A stretch of DNA of 64,000 bases from JAURVT01 sp049059935 (lineage in GTDB: Bacteria > Actinomycetota > Actinomycetes > Propionibacteriales > Nocardioidaceae): NCBI RefSeq assembly GCF_049059935.1, contig NZ_JBMGQR010000007.1, positions 39,097 through 103,096 on the forward strand, read 5' to 3'. The notes beneath the pieces are model-generated. The model had not been told where the DNA came from. It saw only the letters and a program-made list of their open reading frames with translations, and did not search any database. Positions within the stretch are counted from its first letter, which is position 1. The number at the start of each line of letters is the position of its first letter. This document shows, piece by piece, positions 16,040 to 24,713 of this stretch. Made by a program: the position numbers and the translations under genes.

Positions 16040-16052
16040 ACGCAGGCGACGG

Positions 16053-16112
16053 CCGAAGCGACGGACGGCTCCCGTCGAAGTGACGGACGGGACCGGCCGA
16101 AGTGACGGATGG
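16053..16112. repeat. Three 16-bp direct repeats at 22-bp spacing (family C, reverse set)
   Basis: CCGAAGCGACGGACGG (16053-16068), TCGAAGTGACGGACGG (16075-16090) and CCGAAGTGACGGATGG (16097-16112) recur with the same 22-bp period. Their reverse complement begins CCGTCCG, like the flanks of the forward set, so the two sets could pair into a long stem between DedA and the MFS gene. Confidence 0.7.
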
Positions 16113-16117
16113 CGGGT

Positions 16118-16123
16118 TAGGTT
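16118..16123 (+). promoter_or_regulatory. -10 box of the MFS gene (leaderless)
   Basis: TAGGTT, 6 bases before the GTG at 16130; no Shine-Dalgarno is present. The box abuts the last family C repeat. Confidence 0.55.
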
Positions 16124-16129
16124 CCGGGG

Positions 16130-17416
16130 GTGACGACCGACCGCAGCGACCCGCGCACCTCGACCGACCTGCACCGCGTGCAGCGCCGGACGGTGGGGGT
16201 GCTCGCGGCGGCGCAGGTGGTGGGCGGGATCGGCTCGGGGTCGGGCCTCTCGGTGGGCGCGCTGCTGCTGGCGGACATGTCGGGCTCCTCGGCCGTCGCC
16301 GGGCTCGCGACGACGATGCTGACGCTCGGTGCCGCCGCCGGCTCGATGCCGCTGGCCCGCCTCGCCGCCGCCCGCGGACGACGTCCCGGGCTGGCACTCG
16401 GGTGGGCGCTGGCCGCGACGGGCGGCGCGGTGGTCGTCACCGGGGCGGCCCTCGGGTCGGTGCTCCTCGTGCTCCTCGGGCTGGCCGTCAGCGGCATCAG
16501 CAGCGCCACCAACCTGCAGTCGCGCTACGCCGCCACGGACCTCGCCGAGCCGAGCGACGTCGGACGGTCGCTCGGGCTCGTGGTCTGGTCCACGACGATC
16601 GGCGCGGTGCTCGGCCCCAACCTGACGGGCCCCGGCGCCGCGGTGGCCCGGTCCGTCGGCCTGCCCGACCTCGCCGGGCCGTTCTGCTTCTCGGTGGTCT
16701 CCTTCGGGGTCGCGGCGGTCCTGATGCTGCTGGCCCTGCGTCCGGACCCCCTCGTCCTCGCGCGCACCCGCGAGCCCGCCGCCGCGCCCGGCACCACGGT
16801 CGTGCGCCACGGGTTCGCCGACGCGTGGCGCACCGTCCGCGCCAACCCGACCACCTCGGCGGGCGTCGCGACCGTCGCCACCGCGCACGCCGTCATGGTG
16901 TCGGTGATGGCGATGACGCCGGTGCACATGCAGGACCACGGGGCGGCGCTCGAGATCATCGGGCTGACGATCAGCCTGCACATCGCCGGCATGTTCGCGC
17001 TCTCCCCCGTCATGGGCTGGCTGGTGGACCGCTGGGGCGCCACCCGCACCGCCGTCCTCGGCCAGGTGGTGCTGCTCGTCGCCGTCGCGGTCGCCGGCAC
17101 CGCCGGGGCGTCCGAGGTGCGGATCACCGTCGGCCTGGTGCTGCTCGGCCTGGGCTGGTCGGCGTCGCTGATCTCCGGGTCGGCGATGGTGGCCTCGTCC
17201 GTCGACGGACCCGAGCGCACCGCCGTCCAGGGCCTGTCGGACGTCGCGATGAACCTCGCCGGGGCGCTCGGCGGCCTGCTGGCCGGCGCCGTCGTGGCGC
17301 TCGCGGGGTTCGAGGTGCTCGCCGTCGCGGCGGGCGTCCTGGTGGTCCCGCTCCTGGTCCTGCACCTGCGGCGCGGGCCCCTGACCGGCGTCGGGGCGGC
17401 GCGGTCGGCAGACTAG
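16130..17416 (+). CDS. Major facilitator superfamily transporter
   Basis: A 428-residue protein with about 12 hydrophobic segments in two halves linked by a basic loop (LRPDPLVLARTREPA). Features include LARLAAARGRRPGLALGW between helices 2 and 3 and MGWLVDRWGATRTAVLGQ at the equivalent position in the second half, both MFS loop 2-3 motifs. It probably exports a small molecule, but the substrate is unknown. The GTG at 16130 is set by the leaderless -10 box. Its TAG stop is only 4 bases before the glutathionyl-hydroquinone-reductase-like gene, so the two form an operon and may handle the same xenobiotic or quinone stress. Confidence 0.85.
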   Translation: MTTDRSDPRTSTDLHRVQRRTVGVLAAAQVVGGIGSGSGLSVGALLLADMSGSSAVAGLATTMLTLGAAAGSMPLARLAAARGRRPGLALGWALAATGGAVVVTGAALGSVLLVLLGLAVSGISSATNLQSRYAATDLAEPSDVGRSLGLVVWSTTIGAVLGPNLTGPGAAVARSVGLPDLAGPFCFSVVSFGVAAVLMLLALRPDPLVLARTREPAAAPGTTVVRHGFADAWRTVRANPTTSAGVATVATAHAVMVSVMAMTPVHMQDHGAALEIIGLTISLHIAGMFALSPVMGWLVDRWGATRTAVLGQVVLLVAVAVAGTAGASEVRITVGLVLLGLGWSASLISGSAMVASSVDGPERTAVQGLSDVAMNLAGALGGLLAGAVVALAGFEVLAVAAGVLVVPLLVLHLRRGPLTGVGAARSAD

Positions 17417-17420
17417 GGCC

Positions 17421-18428
17421 ATGTCCTCCACCGAGACCGACGACCACACCACCGGCGGGCGCTACGTCAGCTCCGGCGAGGAGTTCGACCGCGACACGAA
17501 CTACATCGGCACCCGCGTCACCCGGGACGGACGGTTCGGCTACCCCGTCGAGGCCGGCCGCTACCGGCTCGTGGTCGCCAACGCGTGCCCGTGGGCGCAC
17601 CGCTCGATCATCGTGCGGCGCCTGCTCGGCCTCGAGGACGTCATCTCGATGGGCGTCTGCGGCCCCACCCACGACGAGCGCAGCTGGACCTTCGACCTTG
17701 ACGAGGGCGGCGTCGACCCCGTCCTCGGCATCCCCCGCCTGCAGGACGCGTACCTCAAGCGCTTCCCCGACTACCCCAAGGGCATCACGGTGCCGGCGAT
17801 CGTCGAGGTGGCCACCGGCGAGGTCGTCACCAACGACGTCCCCACGATCACCCTCGACCTGTCGACCGAGTGGACCGAGCACCACCGCGCCGGTGCGCCC
17901 GACCTGTACCCCGAGGCGCTGCGCGCCGAGATCGACGAGGTCGCCGACCTGGTCTTCCACGACGTCAACAACGGCGTCTACAAGTGCGGGTTCGCCGGGT
18001 CGCAGCGTGGCTACGAGCGCGCCTACGACAGCCTGTTCGCCCGACTCGACTGGCTCAGCGACCGCCTGGAGCACCAGCGCTACCTCGTGGGCGACACCAT
18101 CACCGAGGCCGACGTGCGGCTGTTCACCACGCTCGTGCGCTTCGACGCCGTCTACCACGGGCACTTCAAGTGCAACCGCCAGAAGCTGAGCGAGATGCCG
18201 GTGCTGTGGGACTACGCGCGCGACCTGTTCCAGACTCCCGGGTTCGGCGACACCGTGGAGTGGCAGCAGATCAAGGACCACTACTACGTCGTCCACACCG
18301 ACCTGAACCCGACGCAGATCGTCCCCAAGGGCCCCGACACCGGCAACTGGTACGTGCCCCACACGCGCGCCGCGCTCGGCGGCCGTCCCTTCGGCGACGG
18401 CACCCCGCCCGAGCCCCTGCACGCCTGA
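17421..18428 (+). CDS. Glutathionyl-hydroquinone reductase-like (Xi-class GST / ECM4 family)
   Basis: A 335-residue thioredoxin-fold plus GST C-terminal protein. The active-site motif is ACPWAHR with Cys56 as nucleophile. The C-terminal domain has YLVGDTITEADVRLFTTLVR and VYHGHFKCN, typical of the ECM4/YqjG/PcpF family that reduces S-conjugated hydroquinones. Actinobacteria use mycothiol rather than glutathione, so the natural conjugate is probably a mycothiolyl-hydroquinone; this is inference. It is the second gene of an operon with an MFS exporter. Confidence 0.88.
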   Translation: MSSTETDDHTTGGRYVSSGEEFDRDTNYIGTRVTRDGRFGYPVEAGRYRLVVANACPWAHRSIIVRRLLGLEDVISMGVCGPTHDERSWTFDLDEGGVDPVLGIPRLQDAYLKRFPDYPKGITVPAIVEVATGEVVTNDVPTITLDLSTEWTEHHRAGAPDLYPEALRAEIDEVADLVFHDVNNGVYKCGFAGSQRGYERAYDSLFARLDWLSDRLEHQRYLVGDTITEADVRLFTTLVRFDAVYHGHFKCNRQKLSEMPVLWDYARDLFQTPGFGDTVEWQQIKDHYYVVHTDLNPTQIVPKGPDTGNWYVPHTRAALGGRPFGDGTPPEPLHA

Positions 18429-18451
18429 CCGGACGCGGCGGCCGCCGGTGC

Positions 18452-18457
18452 TACGTT
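18452..18457 (+). promoter_or_regulatory. -10 box of the CDP-alcohol transferase gene (leaderless)
   Basis: TACGTT, 7 bases before the GTG at 18465; no Shine-Dalgarno. It decides the start against the in-frame TTG at 18456, which lies inside the box. Confidence 0.5.
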
Positions 18458-18464
18458 GGCCGCC

Positions 18465-19271
18465 GTGTCTGACGCCCCTCGCCCCGCCCGGCCCACGTTC
18501 GCCGAGTTCCGGGCGATCGCCCAGCCGCCGGAGATCCGGGCCCGCAAGTCGGCCGAGCACTGGACCGCCGACCTGTACCTGCGCGACATCTCGCCCTACC
18601 TGAGCCGGCCGCTCGTCCGCCTCGGGTTCAGCGCCAACGGCGTCACCGGTCTGATGATCCTGTGCGGCTGGGCCGCCGCCGCCTCCCTGCTGCTCCCGGG
18701 CCTCGGCGGTGTCGTCCTGGCCGTGTTCTTCGGGCAGCTGCAGATGCTGGTCGACTGCTGCGACGGCGAGGTCGCGCGGTGGCGCGGCACGTCGTCGCCC
18801 GCCGGCGTCTTCCTGGACAAGATCGGCCACTACACGACCGAGGCGCTGATCCCGATCGCGCTGGGCGTGCGCGCCGCGGGCGGGGTCGGCGACGCCGCCG
18901 AGCACCCCGGCTGGATCGCCGTGGGCGCGCTGCTCGCCGTCGTCATCATGTTCAACAAGGCGCTCAACGACATGGTGCACGTGTCGCGGGCGTTCGCCGG
19001 GCTCCCCCGGGTGCCCGACAGCGCCGAGGCCACCGCCCCCCGTCCGGGCCTGGTGGCCAGGCTGCGCCGCGCTGCGCGGTTCGTGCCGTTCCACCGGCTC
19101 TACCACTCGGTCGAGCTGACGCTCCTCGCGCTCGCGGCCGCCGTCGTCGACCTGCTCGTCGGGGGCACCGACGCCACCCGGGTGCTCGTCACCGCGCTGC
19201 TGCCGCTGGCGCTGCTGGCGGTCGTCGGCCACGTCGCGGCGATCATGGCGTCGTCGCGCCTGAAGGCCTGA
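18465..19271 (+). CDS. CDP-alcohol phosphatidyltransferase family protein, final Asp replaced by His
   Basis: A 268-residue membrane enzyme of the family that transfers a phosphoalcohol from CDP-alcohol to an acceptor. The signature starts as expected with DCCDGEVAR and continues GVFLDKIGH, so the fourth conserved acidic residue (D-x3-D) is His. About six hydrophobic segments follow an N-terminal amphipathic region. It opens the teichoic-acid-like locus and is followed 2 bases later by a TagF-type gene, suggesting it makes a lipid or linkage unit primer with a polyol phosphate. With the altered motif, catalytic competence or a changed acceptor should be questioned. Start at the GTG set by the upstream -10 box. 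Confidence 0.8.
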   Translation: MSDAPRPARPTFAEFRAIAQPPEIRARKSAEHWTADLYLRDISPYLSRPLVRLGFSANGVTGLMILCGWAAAASLLLPGLGGVVLAVFFGQLQMLVDCCDGEVARWRGTSSPAGVFLDKIGHYTTEALIPIALGVRAAGGVGDAAEHPGWIAVGALLAVVIMFNKALNDMVHVSRAFAGLPRVPDSAEATAPRPGLVARLRRAARFVPFHRLYHSVELTLLALAAAVVDLLVGGTDATRVLVTALLPLALLAVVGHVAAIMASSRLKA

Positions 19272-19273
19272 CC

Positions 19274-21037
19274 GTGGCGCGACTCCCCACCACCACCCTG
19301 GCTCCCGCCGCCGCCCTCGCCTCCACGGCCGGCGCGCTCGTGTCGGGCGTGCTCGGCCCGCCGCTGCTCACCGCCCTGCTCCTCGCCGTGTCGGTGGCCG
19401 CCGACGCGTGGACCGTGCGGTCCTCCCCCGCCCGCGAGCTCGTCCTCGAGCAGGGCACCGTCGGACGCTCGTCGCGCGTGCTGCTGCGTGCGCTGGCCGT
19501 CGCGTTCACCGGCGTGGACCTGTGGACCACCGGCCAGGCCGTCGCCTACGCCGTCGTGCTCGCCGTGTTCCTGCTCGGCCACGGCACGTGGGTGTTCTGC
19601 CAGCGCCAGCTGGGCAAGCGACACGCCCGACCGGTGCGCGTGCGCAACATCGACGTGCCCGACGCCGGCCCGCGCCGGGTGCTCGGCCTCCGCCGCCACC
19701 ACTGGCGACGCGAGGTGCCCGCCGAGCTGGCCGTGCTGCTGCCGTCGGTGCTGGCCGAGGTCTTCGACGTCTGGGCCGTGCTGCTGCTCGGCGCCGCGGC
19801 CGCCGTCCTCATGCTCGCGCTCGTCGCCGGCCCGGTGGCCGACGTGCTCGCCAACCGCCGCGCACGGGTGCCCGAGGGCGAGATGGCGCCCAAGCTGCGC
19901 CCGCTGCAGGCGTTCGTCCACGAGCACCGGCCCGAGGTCGTCCTGCACCTCGCGGGCGGCGCCACGTCGGCCTACCAGGTCAACGTCTGGCTGCGCACGC
20001 TCGAGTCGCTCGACCAGCGGGTGCTGCTGCTGCTGCGCGACGACGAGCTGTTCGACCACCTGGCCCCCACCACGCTGCCCGCGGCCTGCGTCGTCGCCGG
20101 CACCGACGTGATGAGCCTCGACCTGTCGTGCGTGACGGTCGCGCTGTTCCCCACGCACGTCGGCAGCAACCTGCACGTCCTGCGCCTGCCCACCTTGATG
20201 TCGACGTTCATCGGCCACGGCGACAGCGACAAGAACGCTTCGGTCAACCCCTACGGCCGCGTCTACGACGAGCTCTGGGTGGCCGGCGAGGCCGGCGCAG
20301 ACCGCTGGCGCCGCGCGCACGTCGGCATCGACGAGGACCAGCTGGTGGCCGTGGGCCGTCCCCAGATCGCCGGGGTCGAGCGGGTGGGCTCCCGCGCGCG
20401 CGGCCCGCGTCCGACGCTGCTCTACGCCCCCACGTGGGAGGGCTGGAACTTCGGCCAGGAGTACTCCTCGGTCGGGCCCATCGGCGTCCGCGTCGTCGAG
20501 GCCGCGCTCGCGCACCCCGCGGGGTTCCGCGTGATCTACAAGCCGCACCCGCTGCTCGGCGTCCGCGACCCGAAGGTCCGCGGCGCCCACCAGCGCATCG
20601 TGCGCCTGCTGGCCGCCGCCGATGGCGACCACGAGGTGGTCCAGGGCCCGTCCGGCCGCGAGCTGTTCGCCTGCTTCAACGACGCCGACGCGCTCGTCAC
20701 CGACATCTCCAGCGTCGTCAGCGACTTCCTCGCCAGCGAGAAGCCCTACGCGGTGTTCGACTTCTCCGGGAGCACCCGCGAGCACTTCGTCGCCGAGTAC
20801 CCGTCGGCGTCGGCGTCGACCGTGCTCGGACGCGACGGCTCGGGCGTCGCGGAGTTCCTCGACGTGGTCGGCGGCGTCGTGCCCGACGAGCAGGTCGAGG
20901 CGCGGGCCCGGCTCGCGACCTACCTGATCGGCCCGCCGGAGGACCGCTCGCTCGAGCCGTTCGCGCGCGCCGTCACCGCGCTGTCGGCCCGCGCCCGCGC
21001 CGAGCGCGCCCAGCACCGCGAGACCGCCCGTGGCTAG
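19274..21037 (+). CDS. CDP-glycerol glycerophosphotransferase family protein with N-terminal membrane domain (TagF/TarF-like)
   Basis: A 587-residue protein. The first 190 residues contain about four to five hydrophobic helices; residues about 215-570 form the TagF-type GT-B domain with FIGHGDSDKNASVNPYGRVY, YAPTWEGWNFGQEYSS, RVIYKPHPLLGV and ALVTDISSVVSDFLASEKPY. These motifs bind CDP-polyol and the phosphopolymer. The enzyme polymerises glycerol- or ribitol-phosphate at the inner face of the membrane. GTG start 2 bases after the CDP-alcohol transferase stop; its end overlaps the next TagF-like gene by 8 bp. The Bcs1 homologue at 24706 makes a ribitol substrate plausible. Confidence 0.87.
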   Translation: MARLPTTTLAPAAALASTAGALVSGVLGPPLLTALLLAVSVAADAWTVRSSPARELVLEQGTVGRSSRVLLRALAVAFTGVDLWTTGQAVAYAVVLAVFLLGHGTWVFCQRQLGKRHARPVRVRNIDVPDAGPRRVLGLRRHHWRREVPAELAVLLPSVLAEVFDVWAVLLLGAAAAVLMLALVAGPVADVLANRRARVPEGEMAPKLRPLQAFVHEHRPEVVLHLAGGATSAYQVNVWLRTLESLDQRVLLLLRDDELFDHLAPTTLPAACVVAGTDVMSLDLSCVTVALFPTHVGSNLHVLRLPTLMSTFIGHGDSDKNASVNPYGRVYDELWVAGEAGADRWRRAHVGIDEDQLVAVGRPQIAGVERVGSRARGPRPTLLYAPTWEGWNFGQEYSSVGPIGVRVVEAALAHPAGFRVIYKPHPLLGVRDPKVRGAHQRIVRLLAAADGDHEVVQGPSGRELFACFNDADALVTDISSVVSDFLASEKPYAVFDFSGSTREHFVAEYPSASASTVLGRDGSGVAEFLDVVGGVVPDEQVEARARLATYLIGPPEDRSLEPFARAVTALSARARAERAQHRETARG

Positions 21038-22256
21038 CCGCCGCGTGGCCCGCGCCCGCCACGTCGCCCGTCAGCTGCGGGCGAGCGTCACCAACCGGCT
21101 CGGCGCCGACGCGTTCGCCGCCGAGTGCGCCGCGCGCGGCCCCGTCCCCACCGGGGCGGTGTGCCTGTGGTTCGCGTCGGGCCCGGAGAACACCTACCAG
21201 CTGACGCACTGGCTCGGGCCGCTGGAGCGGTTGGCCGAGTCGGTGCCCGTCGCGATCGTCGTGGCCCGCCCCGACACCGGGCGCGCGGTGCTGGCCGCCA
21301 CGTCATTGCCCGTCGCGTTCGCGCCCAGCTCGCGCGCGCTCGAGACGCTCGTGCACGAGGCCGACGTGCCGGTGGTGCTCTACGTCAACCACGTCGAGCT
21401 CAACTTCCGGATGCTGCGCTTCGCCTCCCCCGTGCACGTCTACCTCGGGCACGGCGAGAGCGACAAGGACTCGAGCGTCTCCAACCAGAACCGCGCCTAC
21501 GACCGCGTCTTCGTCGCCGGACGCGCCGCCCAGGACCGCATCGCGTCGCACCTGCGCGGCTTCGACGTCGACCGTCTGACCCGCACGATCGGCAGCCCGC
21601 AGCTCGACGACGACCACGCCGGCGCACCGGACTGGGCGCCCGACGGGTCGATCCGCGTGCTCTACGCCCCCACATGGGAGGGCGACCGCCCGCGCATGGC
21701 GTACGGCTCGGTGCCCACGCACGGCGTCGCGCTCGTCCGCGCCCTGGTCGCCGACCCGCGGTTCCGGGTCGTGTACCGCCCCCACCCGCGGGCCGGCTAC
21801 AACGACCCCGCCACGCGCGAGGCCGACGCCGCCGTCCGGGCGGTCCTCGCCGAGCACGGCGACCGGCACCTGGTCGACATCGGCGCCTACGGGTGGCAGT
21901 GGGACTTCTGCGACGTCTGCGTGACCGACGTGTCCTCGGTGGCCTACGACTGGCTGGCCACGGGCAAGCCGCTGCTCGTCACCCGCCCGGCCGACGCCCG
22001 CGCGTTCCTTCCCGACTCCCCGCTGCTGCGCACCACGCCCACGCTCGACGCCGCCGACGCCCCGCAGGCGGCCGACGTCGTCGGGGCTCTGGCCGCCGAC
22101 GACCGGGGCGACGCCCGCGCCCGCCGGCTGGAGGCCGCCGCCTACTACTTCGGCGACACCGCGGACGGTGCGAGCACCCGACGCTTCGGCGAGGCCGTGC
22201 GCGAGGCCGTGGCCTACGCGCGCGAGCACCCCGTCCCGGTGGTGCCCGACCACTAG
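21030..22256 (+). CDS. CDP-glycerol glycerophosphotransferase family protein (TagF/TarL-like)
   Basis: A 408-residue enzyme, essentially the catalytic GT-B domain alone. Conserved stretches parallel the upstream gene: YLGHGESDKDSSVSNQNRAY, YAPTWEGDRPRM, FRVVYRPHPRAGYND and VCVTDVSSVAYDWLATGKPL. Two such enzymes in tandem commonly divide priming and polymerisation of wall teichoic acid. The GTG start lies inside the upstream gene (8-bp overlap), implying coupled translation. The TAG stop shares a palindromic CTAG with the stop of the convergent pyruvyl transferase gene. Confidence 0.88.
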   Translation: MASRRVARARHVARQLRASVTNRLGADAFAAECAARGPVPTGAVCLWFASGPENTYQLTHWLGPLERLAESVPVAIVVARPDTGRAVLAATSLPVAFAPSSRALETLVHEADVPVVLYVNHVELNFRMLRFASPVHVYLGHGESDKDSSVSNQNRAYDRVFVAGRAAQDRIASHLRGFDVDRLTRTIGSPQLDDDHAGAPDWAPDGSIRVLYAPTWEGDRPRMAYGSVPTHGVALVRALVADPRFRVVYRPHPRAGYNDPATREADAAVRAVLAEHGDRHLVDIGAYGWQWDFCDVCVTDVSSVAYDWLATGKPLLVTRPADARAFLPDSPLLRTTPTLDAADAPQAADVVGALAADDRGDARARRLEAAAYYFGDTADGASTRRFGEAVREAVAYAREHPVPVVPDH

Positions 22257-23563
22257 CCCCTGCGGAGCCTCCGGGCCACCGAGGCGGCGCGCTGGCGCAC
22301 CGTCGAGCGCAGCTCGGCGGCCACCGGCGGGGTGGAGCGCAGGGCGTCGAGCTCGGCCTTCATCGCGTAGAGCTCGGCCGGGGTCAGACCCATCAGGGTC
22401 TGCACCGGGGCCGGGAAGTCGAGCGAGTCGAGTCGTGCGTCGAACGCCGACGGGTCCTGACCGTCCTGGTACACGTGCGGCAGCCCGTGGCGCGCGAGGA
22501 AGGCCTGGAAGACCTCCCAGCGCTGCTGGTGCCCCTGGTTCATCGGCTCCCAGTCGGCCTTGGCGTACAGCTCGGCGGCGTCGACGTCGTCGGTGATCTC
22601 GTTGACGGGGACGCGCGGGATCTGGTGGTAGTCGGCGAGCTCGAGGGTGCGCGAGTCGTGCGCGAGCACCAGCGCCGGCGTGCCCGCGAGCAGCGCGGCG
22701 ATGTTGCCGTGGATGCGGGTGCCGAAGGAGAAGTCGTAGCCCTTCAGGTGGTCGAACCAGGTGACGGGGTCGACGAAGAACCGCACGCGGTCCTGGGCGA
22801 TCAGCGGGTGGTCGAGGTACACCGGCACCCCGGCCGCGATCTGGCGCTTCTTCACGCCGGGGTACGCGCCGGTGAGCATCAGCTCGAGCGTGAGGTGGTC
22901 CTGGGCCATGTAGCGCAGGTTCGGGTACGCCGCGGCGTGCCGCTGCGAGATCGCGCCGGTGGGCAGCACGTAGGGCGAGACGTTGAACGCGATCGGCGAC
23001 TCCGACGTCAGCGCGTCGACCTTCTTGTGCACGCTCAGGTCGGGGCCGTTCATGAACATCGACGGGCAGCCGATGACGTCGACGACGTCGTCGCCGAAGC
23101 CGAGGCCCGCGAGGTACTCGGCGGTGAAGCCGCCGCGGACGCCGATGGACGGCGAGCGCTCCAGCACCGCCTTGACGAAGCGGCTGACGGGGCGGGCGAG
23201 GTCGTCGAAGCGACCGTTCTCGCCGCCGAGGGTGGCCTGCGCCCCGACGCCGACGACGCTCACCGGGATCGTCAGGTTCTCGATGATCTCGCTCATGGCG
23301 TCGAGCGGCTCGATGAAGCTGAACCGGAAGGCGTTGGCGAGCGGGATGACGACGTGGTCGTACCGCTCGTTGATCGCCTTGGCCTTGTCGCGACGCAGGC
23401 GCGCCGCCTCGAGCTCGGTGCCCTCGGTCGAGAGCAGCCGGAAGACGGACTGGCTGAAGACCAGGTTGCCGGTGTTGTCACCGATCAGGTTGCGCTCGCG
23501 GGTCTCCTCGACCGAGGCGACGCGGAACGGGCTCTTGTGAGCACGGACGAGGATCCTCGTCAC
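22253..23563 (-). CDS. Polysaccharide pyruvyl transferase family protein
   Basis: A 436-residue protein of the CsaB/WcaK-type family, which transfers pyruvate from PEP as a ketal onto sugars of cell-surface polymers. Typical stretches are NLIGDNTGNLVFSQSVFRLL near the N-terminus, VVGVGAQATLGGENGRF, GVRGGFTAEYLAGLGF and the C-terminal FGTRIHGNIAALLAGTPALV with the conserved RIHG. The GTG at 23563 is preferred over a longer reading because GGAGG (complement of 23572-23576) lies 8 bases upstream. Pyruvylated teichoic acids occur in Actinobacteria, which fits the flanking TagF, Bcs1 and TagGH-like genes. Confidence 0.87.
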   Translation of the reverse strand: MTRILVRAHKSPFRVASVEETRERNLIGDNTGNLVFSQSVFRLLSTEGTELEAARLRRDKAKAINERYDHVVIPLANAFRFSFIEPLDAMSEIIENLTIPVSVVGVGAQATLGGENGRFDDLARPVSRFVKAVLERSPSIGVRGGFTAEYLAGLGFGDDVVDVIGCPSMFMNGPDLSVHKKVDALTSESPIAFNVSPYVLPTGAISQRHAAAYPNLRYMAQDHLTLELMLTGAYPGVKKRQIAAGVPVYLDHPLIAQDRVRFFVDPVTWFDHLKGYDFSFGTRIHGNIAALLAGTPALVLAHDSRTLELADYHQIPRVPVNEITDDVDAAELYAKADWEPMNQGHQQRWEVFQAFLARHGLPHVYQDGQDPSAFDARLDSLDFPAPVQTLMGLTPAELYAMKAELDALRSTPPVAAELRSTVRQRAASVARRLRRG

Positions 23564-23637
23564 TATTCTGGCCTCCGGGGTCGACGGCACCGGTCGCTCC
23601 GGCCCGCCGCGATGCTACCAACGACCCGCTCCTCACC

Positions 23638-23742
23638 CTGAGCCGCTCCGCGCCGCGTGGGCAAGGCGCCGGCGCGAAGGCGAGCTGGGTTCGCTCGTCG
23701 AGTGCCGAGCAACGCAGCGCACGTGGATGCGGAGGGGCTCAG
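23638..23742. repeat. Long inverted repeat around the GT2 stop codon
   Basis: CTGAGCCGCTCCGC (23638-23651) and GCGGAGGGGCTCAG (23729-23742) are complementary with one mismatch, separated by 77 bases of further GC-rich partly self-complementary sequence. The right arm contains the stop codon of the glycosyltransferase. It occupies most of the 175-base gap and may end minus-strand transcription. Confidence 0.6.
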
Positions 23743-24713
23743 GCCCTTCGCAGGAAGCCCGCGCCCCAGGACAGATGCATGGTGGCGAGGACGGCGGGGA
23801 GCAGACGGCGGGCCTGGGGGTCGAGGTCGGCCCCTTCGCGCAGGCCGACGACGGTGACGCCGGCGGCGTATGCCACGGGGGCGCTGAAGCCCAGCCGCAG
23901 CCAGCGGGGCCCGACCAGCCCGACGACGCCCGCGACCGTCCCACCGACGACGGCGGCCGTGGCGGCCGGCGGGGCGAGGTAGCGCAGGCTCAGGGTGCGC
24001 GGGTGGCGCTCGACGACCCGGCGACGCCAGCCGCCGGTGGTGTACTGCTGCCGGGCGAAGGAGCGCCAGGTGCTGCGCGGGTGGTAGACGACCGCGAGCG
24101 ACGGGTCGAACCAGATCGTCTCCCCGGCCTCGCGCAGCCGGTGGTTCAGCTCCCAGTCCTGCGCGCGCCGGAAGAACTCGTCGTACCCGCCGACGGCCTC
24201 CAGCGCGTCGCGACGGAACGAGCCGAGGTACACCGTGGGCTGCGGGCCCGGCTCGCCGCCGGTGTGGAACGCCGCCCCGCCGATGCCCCAGCGCGACGAC
24301 ATCGCCCGGGCCACCGCGCGTCCCAGGGTGTTGGTGCCCTGGGGCTGCATCCGCCCGCCCACGTTGGCGGCACCGGTGGACAGCAGCAGGTCGACGACCC
24401 GCGCCACGTAGTCCGGCGGCAGCAGCGCGTGCCCGTCGGCGCGCACGAGCAGGTCGTGACGGGCGGCGCCCACCGCGGCGTTCAGCCCCTGCGGCGTCCA
24501 CCCGGCCGGGTTCTGCACCACCGTCAGCGCGGCGTGCTCGCGTGCGAGCCCCGCGGCGATCTCGGCCGTGCGGTCCTTCGAGGGCCCCACCGCGACGACG
24601 AGCTCGAGGTCGCCGTCGTACTCCTGGGCCAGGATGCGCTCGACGCAGTCGCGCAGGTCGCGCTCCTCGTCGCGCACGGTCATGAAGACCGAGACGCCGG
24701 GGAGGTCAGCCAT
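23739..24713 (-). CDS. Family 2 glycosyltransferase with C-terminal membrane segments
   Basis: A 324-residue GT-A enzyme. The N-terminal nucleotide-sugar domain starts VSVFMTVRDEERDLRDCVER; the metal-binding motif region is LLVRADGHALLPPDYVARV (Asp93), and the acceptor/base region is FRRAQDWELNHRLREAG. Two or three hydrophobic segments follow (about residues 240-300), as in polymer-modifying GT2s such as ExoA-like enzymes. It overlaps the Bcs1 gene by 8 bp, so the two are translated together. It probably adds a sugar to a lipid-linked teichoic or succinoglycan-like repeat; donor and acceptor are not known. Confidence 0.87.
   Translation of the reverse strand: MADLPGVSVFMTVRDEERDLRDCVERILAQEYDGDLELVVAVGPSKDRTAEIAAGLAREHAALTVVQNPAGWTPQGLNAAVGAARHDLLVRADGHALLPPDYVARVVDLLLSTGAANVGGRMQPQGTNTLGRAVARAMSSRWGIGGAAFHTGGEPGPQPTVYLGSFRRDALEAVGGYDEFFRRAQDWELNHRLREAGETIWFDPSLAVVYHPRSTWRSFARQQYTTGGWRRRVVERHPRTLSLRYLAPPAATAAVVGGTVAGVVGLVGPRWLRLGFSAPVAYAAGVTVVGLREGADLDPQARRLLPAVLATMHLSWGAGFLRRA

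Noticed and set aside
15983..16112. CRISPR-like array
   Set aside because: Repeats are only 13-16 bp, the intervals between copies are only 6-9 bases, and there are no cas genes.
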